NCBI RefSeq assembly: GCF_039555335.1
Contig: NC_092642.1
Coordinates: 17,885,208-17,949,207 of the forward strand
Source: Amphiura filiformis
Lineage: Eukaryota > Echinodermata > Ophiuroidea > Amphilepidida > Amphiuridae
Reading direction: 5' to 3'
DNA length: 64,000 nt
Under the pieces are notes generated by a model that was not told where the DNA came from, did no database searches, and saw only the letters and a program-made list of their open reading frames with translations. Within the stretch, counting starts at the first letter, position 1. Each line of letters starts with the position of its first letter. Below are positions 55,601 through 64,000 of this stretch, in pieces. The position numbers and the translations under genes were made by a program.

Positions 55601-55762
55601 GCGATATCTCGTGCATTCCTTGTATACAAGACCAGCTTTCACGTTGTTTTGCAACACTGTTTCGGTGAGGTAACTACAGCAGCGCTGATGTTTCTTTTTT
55701 ATCCAGCAATGGAACTGTATCATTTTCATTCCGCTGTCGTTGCATATGACATTTTGAAATAA
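52661..55762 (+). CDS. otopetrin-like multi-pass membrane protein (two exons)
   Basis: Proposed exons are 52661-52717 (19 codons, MGSIIQELDRMDSVHGRHQ, donor CAG|GTAAGT) and 54029-55762 (acceptor CTTTTTCAG, phase 0), giving about 596 residues. Numbering from the internal Met at 54080, roughly twelve hydrophobic segments: 1-20, 42-57, 113-133, 145-165, 178-200, 228-255, 334-357, 376-396, 415-440, 449-472, 491-512, 525-542. Otopetrin-type marks are FLDPFFLEFLTISMGLLFHLWN (235-254), CIVQVWVQTQMLLAA (461-475) and the terminal ELYHFHSAVVAYDIL. Two NxT glycosylation sites (213, 218) are in a loop. Family members are proton channels; function here is by homology. Exon 1 is supported only by splice signals and phase. 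Confidence 0.75.
52851..53525. mobile_element. AACGTTTT-rich MITE cluster with CCAGCAAACA ends (intronic)
   Basis: Starts CCCAGCAAACACAAAACG, has a second CCAGCAAACACAAAATG near 52996, and ends TGTGTTTGCTGGG near 53281 and TATTTGCTGG near 53525. So it is at least two nested or overlapping copies of a TIR element (CCAGCAAACA). The interior repeats CGGGTTATATAAAG.. / ..CTTTATATAACCCG and many AACGTTTT units. It lies in the intron of the otopetrin-like gene, and the same family flanks the disrupted paralogue at 47.8 kb. Confidence 0.75.
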
Positions 55763-55878
55763 TTGCATTACAAAAATGGGTTGGAAGGTGTGAAGCTTCA
55801 TGATATGCCGGGTTCTAAGGAAAAAAATTGGGTTATTGAAGTCGAAGGTCACACACGGGGATTAAATTTTTAAATGCT

Positions 55879-56533
55879 TTAAGGGGTGGGGTATGAACTT
55901 TTGGACAGTATTTATTATGAGCCCATCAGACATATCGAATTGCATTCTGAATATGAAGAATGTCCTTCTGATATCAAATAATTCTGATTTTTTGAAATTC
56001 GCAATGTAATACACATTTATGGCAAATGATTAAAATTGATATTTTTGATATTTAACAGTACTCAAGTAAACTTTATAAATCTGATGATTTATACTTAAAG
56101 TGTATGTAAGTGGAATGAAAAGCCGACGATCAATTGAAAATTTTGACCTTCCGTATTGAAGATATGGATTTTCTTCCCAAAACACCGAAACAAATTGGGT
56201 CTTTTGGGGAAAAAAATCCATATCTTCAATATGAAAGGTCAAAATTTTCAACTGATCGTCGGCTTTTCCTCCCAGCTACATACACTTTAAGAATATGTCT
56301 TTAGATTTATAAAATTTTCTCCGAGGACTGTTTTATCAAAAATGTGAAAAATATTGAATTTTAATAATTTGTCATAAAATTTGTATTATATCGTGAATTT
56401 CAAAAAATTAAAATTATTTGATATCAGAAAGACATTCATCGTATTCAGAATGCAATTCGATATGTCTGATGTGCTCTCATGTCCCACGAAAATACTGTCG
56501 AAACGCTCAAAACGCTCATTCCAGATCCCTTAA
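55879..56533. mobile_element. TTAA MITE, complete copy
   Basis: 655 bp from TTAAGGGGTGGGGTATG to CCAGATCCCTTAA, with the same near full-length palindrome as the pair at 26.2-27.6 kb and TTAA on both sides. It sits 116 bp after the otopetrin-like stop codon. Confidence 0.9.
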
Positions 56534-58143
56534 TCAAGTTATAAATGATCACAAAAAAGTACAGCTCTTGTCCCAAGAAATAAAGTCAATGGTCATGTAT
56601 CTCCAGGACATTGATATATATCAAGGGTTGCGAGCTAGAAAGCCTCAACTCACAATCACCTGCTCCCACAAAATGAACATAAAGTGGCCAGGCCACTATA
56701 GAATTAATCATGGCAGAATTCAATAGAAAACAAAAGATATTGTGGAGGAAATATTGATTTTTGAAGACCAAAGCAAAGAGCCAACTTAAAGCTCATTTTT
56801 TGAGAGCTGATCATAGTGCGTTACGGCTTTCTGGTTCTGAACCCTCGATATATGCACCCCAACACTTATTGGACCCACTCTTGCCGCGTCACACATCGTC
56901 CACGCCAGGTAAATCATTATTTTGTATAGGCATCAAAGCACGTGTCTTATAAACGGCCTGTCGGCTGCTGAAAGTAGCTCCTATTACAAATAGAGCTTAT
57001 ATTTGTACTCCGCGCTCGGTGAGCGATTGGTTAAAAGCCAGTCATTGGCTAAAAACCAATCGCTAATAGCTCAGCGATGTAATTAATTCACCTATGAGTT
57101 TTCTTTCAAAATAAACAGGCTAAACCTATTGTCCCTGTATTGTTGAAGGTCGAGTTTTTCAATGGTCTGTATATAATAGTACACTCAGGGAACATAAGAT
57201 CACATTCCTCCGTTGCACATTGATATGAATTAATTTTATTCCTATAATGAAAATAGCCTACATGTAGTGATATGATGGTGTAGATTCTTTTGATAAAATT
57301 ATGATTATATTCTCAAACCCTTTAATATATACAGTTATATTTGCTACTTGTACAGAACTTTTGTAAGACTTGCAGTTGAATATATGTGTTGATAGAATAT
57401 GATAGGCGTTACTGTGCGTATTGGAAACAAAAACTGACGAAAACAAAATCAAATTTTCTTGAGTTGGCAACGTTAAAGAGGATAATGAGCATGCGCAGAT
57501 TGTAAAAATTAGTCATTTCAGCTAATAAATGGCAACGCTGCATTCGTAATGGGGAGAACTCTTTTTGATGGTATCCGGTGGTTTGCTTATTCTGAGTCGA
57601 TCGGTCTATCTCGAACAAATTCGCCATGCGTGGCTGATGAAGAACTGGTGGATTCGACCTACTATCATGGCAATTCTCAGGTTAGCCTCACGCTGGGCGG
57701 TACTAGTATATTGAATTTTCGCGGACCAGTAGGGTAGGAATCAATTCCATTTGAGTAAAATGCCATATAATTGGTGTGGTGTCCACCATTTGTTCTGTAA
57801 ATGTTTCTACCAGATTTGAGTGGGGCAAAATTGGGCGGCCTCATTAGAGTCGGGTATGAGAGCCCGCAATGAAGTTAACAGAACGCATTTCAAGATATAA
57901 GCATGTGCCTTATTGCTGTTGCGCTTGCAATATTTGTAGCAATTTGTTACCCCAGTAAGTCGTTTGTGGAAATTTTCAGGCGTTGCCCCATACGCCCAAT
58001 TGTCAGATGTAATGACTCTCGGCGACTCTGATAAAAGATGGACCCCCGGATGGACCAGAGTATTCAGAAAAATTTTGGACGTTGTCATTACATTATGCAT
58101 TTTCATGTTTACTCTCGCTGCTGCTTTTTGTAAACAAGCGTGA
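56534..58143. other. spacer between convergent genes
   Basis: A hairpin (GAGCGATTGGTT..AACCAATCGC) lies near 57020-57065. An exon-like plus-strand ORF (57549-57703, ending CTCAG|GTTAGC) has no recognisable domain. The 57807-58214 minus ORF overlaps the last sulfotransferase exon in another frame. Nothing else seen. Confidence 0.4.
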
Positions 58144-61100
58144 TTAGATTTCAAATTCGAAGTGTAATTTGGAGCCAGCCATCTTCTCTTTGTAGACCTC
58201 GTCGAACAATGCATTCAGATCTCCTGTCATCCTGTCTTTCCAATTTCCTACTTTTCCTGTAAAAGTAAATGAATGTATAGATAAATAAAATGTTTTACTT
58301 TATTTTACCATATAAAACAGTTTGCCTTACGTAACTAACTTTTATAGTGACCTTACATAAACATTTTAAAATTTTAGTCAACGGGGGCGTCGGGATAATA
58401 GCCATTTGGTTACCATAATTGATTTCAAACACTTAAGGTCAAAAGTCATGCACATGTGTCCAGAGGCCACTGCCTGTTATACGTAGCTCTTGAGGTAATC
58501 TACTTATAATATCACTTAATAGGTAACCATGTAATTATAAACAAATCTGTCTTACAGTCAGAATTTGAAGAGTCGCACTACATGCTACTATTAATAATTA
58601 TTAATAATCATCAATAACTATTACATATTTGTTAACATGTGGTTAGGCACCTGTATTAGTGATAATATGAACTAGTTTATTGGATAATTGCCCATCTTTC
58701 ATCAGTTGTAACTTAATTGTAAATACGGATGCTTACCTTTGTTGAGATTTTTCAGTTTGCCAAACCCCCGAGTGTGCTTATTGCCCTCTGGATTTTCTTG
58801 CTCAATTTTGTCATATGTTTTCCTCATCTCAGTCATAGTTGAAAAATGAGCCACTTTTTCGGCAATTTCATCGGATAATGGCCTACCGAGGAATGTAGCA
58901 ATTTTCTTCACTTCTCCAAGGAGGTCCTGTAATAAAGCAGCATACCGCAGACATTTAGATCACACTTTGTATATATTCATTGTGTTCATCACCATTATTA
59001 GCAAAAGAAGCATGCAAAATAGTGCTGCAGAATGGTGAAACCATTGTTAAAGTTTTGTGAAAAGTGTGAAATTTGGCTCAGATGTAGTATTTAGTCTGGG
59101 GAACAATATGGCCGCCATAGAGGTCATCGAACTTTATACAGGGAAAAAATTATAAACCATGCCAACGTGTTTCCCGCTTTATGGTCTTGACCTATTTACC
59201 AAACTTTGCGAATGTTTGGGACCCGACTGGTCGAACACTAAGCTAAAGTGAAAAAGACAAATAACAAAAAATACACGCGCTCAGAATGCAAACCTGCAGA
59301 AAAAGAACAGACAAAATCAGCTTTTTCTAATCACGTCACCAGAGAAAATCATGTGATAAACTGGGACGAATCCAAGATCCTTGGGTGGGAGCATAACAAA
59401 AAGTCTAAAGAAGTATGGGATCCGGGAAGCTATGGAAAAAGGAGAAGAGGAAGCAAGACCATGAACAGAGAGGAGGGGACAAAAGTCACGTCTACGAACC
59501 TCTTTTGAAGACTGGAAAAGAGACTAAGAAGTACCAGTTTCCCGGGAAAGTGGATCAGATGACCATATCAGTTATACCTGACGAATATAGTGATGAGTAG
59601 AAATTCAGTTTGTTTTGTCAATGGAATCTTGTTTGAAAATGAAATCTGTTATGTGTACGTATCATGCAAAACATCATGGAGGTTATTTCAAGATCACCAG
59701 ATGATTATTGGATGGATTGCTATGAAACTTCGTGTACGCATTCTTTAAATAAAAGACGTGTGTATCGGAGGTCATTTAAAGTCATCAGAATGGTGCCATT
59801 CAAGGTTACCTTTGTATATATTGACAGATTATGCTGAAACTTATTGTTTATATTGCTCATTATTTCAAAGTCATTAGATGCAATTTTGAGCTTAGGAAAT
59901 CTATTGACGCATGATGTTCATGAAACGAAAACTCTATATTTTGTATGTGATTACACTTTCGGGCGCCGCAGCGTTGATTCACAGCCAGAACCGTATGGCT
60001 AAGCTCTGTTGTGTTTGTGGTATATATAAAAAATTGCAGAGATTTCGAATTATAATAGCTATAATATTGGCAAATAAATCTAGAAAGTTTTAAATTAAAT
60101 TATGTGTAGAGACTAGCTTACCTTTTGAAGATCCTCATATTTTACGAACAGAAAGTTGTCATCATTGAGTCGCTTCTCGTAGCCTAAGACGTGGTCAAAC
60201 CACGTTCCCATCATAACTAAATAAAAGGATGACATAAGTGTACATATATTATACCATTCGATATTATTTCATTTTCAGTTTCAATTCGCGCGTTGCGTCA
60301 TAATACTTGAATGGGCAATCGAGTATATTAATTTGATTGGTATACAGTAATTAACGTATGCATTGATACATGCACTCGTAAGGTTTATGCCGGATAATTA
60401 CTTCGCAATAGTGTATTCATAGTGATTTATCCGTCTCATATGGGTCTGCATACTGACCATTTTCTGCATGATAACGCCACACATTTCCCGCGGACCGATA
60501 CCTTGATGTAATCTTTACTGCTTTATGGTAAGCAGTCTTTAAAACCCACCAGCGCCCGGGCCAGCGCCTTGGCAAATAGCACAAGTGCTTCAACCGCGTT
60601 CTATTGCTTGAAACAATGGAAAGCAACATGATTAGATCACAGACTGTGAGATACGGTAGAAACTTAACCCTCATCCTAAGCTCTGCGATCATTATTGGAT
60701 CTTAGTGCAGGATAGTGATATAGAATAATAGCCAGTGGTATGTTGCTGGAAGCCCGAATGACAAGTCCTAAATAAATCAAAGAGAGAACGTCCTCACCCT
60801 ACCTTCATCACTTAGAAGAGATACTTTGATGTGGTTAGGAAAGTCTTGAAATTCCGGACGCATTATTGGAAGCGTATATTCGAAGAAGGAGCAGAAGACA
60901 TCTTTTGGATTTCTTCCCAAATATATTATCTAAAATGCAAAGACTAAGAGTAAAAATGCGTGTTCGTGGGAATCACACATCGCCAGAATTAGAAGAAGAG
61001 AAAAAATGTCCAGATTGTCTATTTTTTGAATAAATTGAGTTATGTGAAAAAAAAACGATTATACATTATGACGATTAGTACATTCCAACTCTAAACTTGC

Positions 61101-64000
61101 AGGAAATACCAAATTGATCGAGGCAATAAAAGTCATGTACAGGGTGTCCCCCAAAAAAAGAGGCCCCTCATTGCGCTCTCTTTTTCGCCTATTTCTGAAA
61201 AGTTGATCAAATATGTTAGCTTTAATAAACCAAAACAATTATTTCAATCGGCTCACAACTTTTGAAGGTATGACCTTTTAAAGACAAGTACCCGTTTTTC
61301 ACTCTGTCCACGGATAGCAAACAGAGTGGTTGGGATAGGTCATGCTGTGGAGTGGCCTGCAAGATCACCCGACCTCACACCACTTGATTTCTTCATTTGT
61401 GGCAAAATCCAAGATCTTTGCAAACGTATTACTGCTATATTCGCAAGTATCCGGCGCACAAGGTTGGTACGCAACGCAATTGATGCAATGAGGACTAGGG
61501 CTGAAACCTGTATTCGTCAAGGAGGCAACCAGATAGAGGGCAGAGCATCACAGTAAGCTCACTTCAAAAGAACTAAAGACAAACTAAACAGCCCTTTTCA
61601 GGGCTACCCTTTATTCCAAAAAGAGAAATGACTTATGTTGTCAATAAAAAGAAAGCAAGAAACATAATAAAACAAAAAGGCATAAAACAACCGAGAAAAA
61701 CATAAGTAATTGCAAGTATAGCAAAAGAAGTCGTATCCCACATCAATTTCGCCCAAATTAATGACACTTAACAAAATCCATAACCCATAAGCATGATAAG
61801 CCCACCGGTAAAGCCCATTCCCTAAAATAAAGTATATTTAATAAAGTTATTTTATAAAGTTATCATCGAGGAATGTTTTATATTAATGCATGGTATATGC
61901 ACTTTTCAATCTTTGAAGCAGCCAAACCTCCGCCGTGGACAGAGTGAAAAACGGATACATTTCTTTAAAAGGGCATATCTTCAAAAGTTATGAGCCGATT
62001 GAAATAATTGTTTCGGTTTATTAAAGCTAACGGGTAAAGGAAGGCTTCTTTACATACCAACATATACTTGTTCAACTTTTTTGAAATAGGAGAAAAAGAT
62101 GGCGCAAAGAGGGGCCTCTTTTTTTTGGGACACCCTGTACAACGTTTCTGCTATGACTTTGAAAAAATGACACACTCATGAAATTTAAACTTTTGATTTT
62201 TGATCAGAGTATCCAAACAAGGGTATATTTGTGAAAATCAAAACGTTAAAGTTAACAAATGGCATATCAAATACGTTAGGTACTTCGCCCGCATTCCATG
62301 CAATCTCCAGCACAATGTTTGTGTGTCATAATTAAACACGATGCTCGTTAATATCGGGAATTGGTGCATTTAAGATAACCCAACCATAGCATAGTAGATA
62401 CAGTAGTTTTATTAATTCAATTTCAGATGTGCACTATATCAATGTGAAAACAAAGATGTTTTGTTCCACGTTCAACTTTTCTTCAATATTTTGATGATTA
62501 GTCATTCCCTTGGTCTCATAAGTTAAGGCCATCATGTACGATCTTATAATGTGAAATTGGTTAATTTTTTTCAAACCTGATTTTTTTGCATATTTGTAAT
62601 GTTTACACATGTCCCAACTTGCACCTAAATGGAATCGGCCAAATTTGTTGTCTTTGTAGGTCAATAGAGCAAAGTTCGACATATTATCATAATTTAAAAA
62701 TTATGATAATATGTCCTCCCAAAAAACTGCATGTTAGATGGCTAAAATAACCAGTGTGATTTCTTTGACTTTACCTTGTTATTTCAACTTTAAATGGACA
62801 GCAACCCTCCCGGCAGTTATTACTAATACTATTTCAACATTTTGAATAAAGAATAATAAAATTAAAATTTGACGGAAATCGTACATTAAGGATTTAAGTT
62901 GATTTTACGATACGGTGTTGAACCTTAGAAGACACTACTGTACATGAAGGAATCAAATACTATCTGACAGAATTAGATCGCATTGGGGTACCATCGCAAA
63001 ATGCGGTTCATTTTCTACAAGTCATGTTACCTCTTTTTGGACACCCTGTACTTGGTAATCTTCTACATGTTGTGCTCATAGAAAATACCTTGTTTGGCAA
63101 ACTATAAGTGGTGTATACATATTGGAATCTCAATTTACATCATACCTTGGCCTTCTTTGTCCACGCATCTGGAGGCATATGTCGTTCATGCATATGTGTG
63201 CTAATAATTCTAGGTGATTCCCAGCTATCCATTATTTCGTAACCTGCGGGTGATGCTGCGACTGCATCTGTGTTATCTTGTATAGTTCTCAGGTCACCAT
63301 TTATAATAGTTTTTTCTGGTCTTGTTGCCATATGGCTACGATCAAAGTTAGCTTGTTCCCCTTTGTTCACGATCAGATTAACAATCTCGTAGATCCAGTG
63401 TGTGCCTATTAAACGTGATTAAATACATTAACATCAGCACACATCAAGTAATGACCACGATGACACAGGTTAACATCAATAACATGGTTGGGGATATAGC
63501 CTTAGCCCCGGGTCTTAGCCACACGACTAGATGTGAGATACTATAAGATAAAACCGCCGACTTGATCCAATGATTTCACAACTACATGAAAGTCATGACA
63601 GGATGGAGAGCATCATTGAAATGTTTACTTCCCTTATAATAGTGTTCATTTTACACTCTTCTTGTATGGGAATATGGACGTCAAGTGGGTAAATATGGAA
63701 TATAATAATAGGATATTGCAGTTCAAATTCATATACACATGAAAGACATGACCTTAATCTCACACACAGGGGGTGTAGATTTTAGCCACCTCTCCAGGTA
63801 ACCCCATTTGAAATTCATACTCCCTCACACACATGATCAAATAGAGGGTGTATGGATTTCAACCGGAACAACCTAATTGGGACCATAATTGTCTGCGGTA
63901 TTAGACTCCCTTGAATCCCTTGCTAGGATAGGAGCTATGATGCTATAGTAAACAGAACAAAAGTTGACGATGTTAGTTACCTTTGTGGTGGTATGATGGA
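58144..64000 (-). CDS. cytosolic-type sulfotransferase (six exons, 5' end beyond window)
   Basis: Transfers sulfate from PAPS to a small acceptor. Exons by splice signals and phase: 63981-64000 (partial), 63146-63405, 60803-60929, 60122-60216, 58737-58926, 58144-58256 (stop TAA). Phases match at every junction. Motifs in order: GTHWIYEIV (start of the PAPS-binding region), SPRIISTHMHERHMPPD (catalytic His in the family's K/STH), IIYLGRNPKDVFCSFFEY (3'-phosphate motif with Arg and Ser), MMGTWFDHVLGYEKR, FLFVKYEDLQK, EVKKIATFLGRPLSDEIAEKV, MRKTY and the C-terminal GKVGNWKDRMT. About 262 residues are present, against 290-300 usual, so only the extreme N-terminus is outside. The first, 20-base exon is the least certain, and its residues before GTHW differ from the usual YPKS. 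Acceptor substrate unknown. Confidence 0.85.
59248..59508 (+). pseudogene. Penelope-like/GIY-YIG element C-terminal fragment
   Basis: The plus-strand translation SAFSNHVTRENHVINWDES.KIL...KTMNREEGT follows the pattern SavaeHa....H.I.W...kvl......R..EA..I........NrdeGt, typical of the region after the GIY-YIG domain in Penelope-like and related RT proteins. It lies antisense in a sulfotransferase intron, has no RT domain and looks degraded. Confidence 0.5.
61140..62137. mobile_element. Tc1/mariner deletion derivative, 998 bp with TIRs of about 190 bp
   Basis: The ends CAGGGTGTCCCCCAAAAAAA and TTTTTTTTGGGACACCCTG are followed inward by a long inverted match (TTCAATCGGCTCACAACTTTTGAAG / CTTCAAAAGTTATGAGCCGATTG, CACTCTGTCCACGG / CCGTGGACAGAGTG). 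The flanks are TA on both sides (61138-61139, 62138-62139). The interior 61326-61556 encodes only the transposase C-terminus (WPARSPDLTPLDFFICGKI). Most of the catalytic domain is deleted, so it cannot move unaided. A related piece is at 5930. It is intronic to the sulfotransferase gene. Confidence 0.9.
62434..62682 (-). CDS. unrecognised 82-residue ORF or pseudo-exon
   Basis: MSNFALLTYKDNKFGRFHLG..WDMCKHYKYAKKSGLKKINQF..SYMMALTYETKGMTNH has the amino-acid composition of real protein. It shares its GRF.L.AS.D motif, and the DNA around it, with the small ORF in the Polinton-like element (38445-38666). It lies within a sulfotransferase intron on the same strand, without matching splice sites noted. 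It is probably a fragment left by a mobile element. No function can be given. Confidence 0.4.
   Translation of the reverse strand: MSNFALLTYKDNKFGRFHLGASWDMCKHYKYAKKSGLKKINQFHIIRSYMMALTYETKGMTNHQNIEEKLNVEQNIFVFTLI
63036..63050. mobile_element. solo mariner TIR end
   Basis: TTTGGACACCCTGTA matches the right end of the element at 61140-62137 (GGGACACCCTGTA). No partner is seen nearby. Confidence 0.5.

Noticed and set aside
57549-57703. Exon-like ORF MGRTLFDGIRWF.. ending at a GTTAGC donor
   Set aside because: It has the look of a first exon, but no downstream plus-strand partner exists in the window and no domain is recognisable.
57807-58214. 135-residue minus ORF
   Set aside because: Overlaps the last sulfotransferase exon in another frame, and the remainder has no domain or splice support.
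1-64000. tRNA, rRNA, CRISPR or bacterial operon features
   Set aside because: None seen; gene structure and repeats are those of an animal genome.

Overview
The window is animal nuclear DNA. It is AT-rich, with intron-containing genes, consensus GT..AG splice sites and a very high load of transposons. Three features point to an invertebrate deuterostome, most likely an echinoderm or other ambulacrarian: a tandem array of single-exon rhodopsin-type receptors (like the large sea urchin chemosensory-type expansions), a LINE whose ORF carries a virus-like 2A motif (known from sea urchin CR1/L2 elements), and many MITEs. The species cannot be fixed from sequence alone. I saw no prokaryotic signals, tRNA, rRNA or CRISPR.

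The left part (1-29.1 kb) is a minus-strand array of five related intronless class A GPCRs at 1-407 (cut by the window edge), 13776-14834, 16694-17845, 22422-23573 and 27822-29060. An inverted pseudogene piece lies at about 2279-2640 and a stranded C-terminal tail at about 12775-12862. Flanking DNA was duplicated with the genes. Two duplicated flanks act as mutual empty sites for different transposons, so the TSDs of a Harbinger-type MITE (TTA) and a TTAA MITE pair can be read directly. Other elements here are a 2A-bearing LINE broken by a 1.2 kb insert, LINE RT fragments, a hAT-like MITE with an 8-bp TSD, and a MITE that supplies a new C-terminus to the fifth receptor.

The centre (25-56 kb) holds three otopetrin-like (proton-channel family) multi-pass genes on the plus strand: a truncated pseudogene (25009-25464), a gene with otherwise open halves broken by an insertion (36851-37665 and 46560-47613, with a possible first exon at 30698-30748), and an apparently intact two-exon gene (52661-55762). 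The insertion is an 8.9 kb Maverick/Polinton-like element (37666-46559). It has AG...CT ends, TIRs of about 445 bp and a perfect 6-bp TSD, GCTCTG. Its coding content is unusual: a spliced zinc-finger/type-B DNA polymerase gene with an OTU-like motif and a Vsr-like nuclease module embedded in the polymerase, plus an acidic zinc-finger protein behind a TATA box and a 31-bp repeat array. I see no integrase, packaging ATPase, protease or capsid gene. This is the most promising candidate for an undescribed system.

The right part (58.1-64 kb) is a cytosolic-type sulfotransferase gene on the minus strand, reconstructed from six exons with matching splice phases, lacking only its N-terminal coding part beyond the window. 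Its introns contain a Penelope-like fragment, a complete 998-bp deletion derivative of a Tc1/mariner element, and a small unrecognised ORF related to one inside the Polinton-like element. The long spaces between genes are mostly non-coding and dotted with large palindromes.
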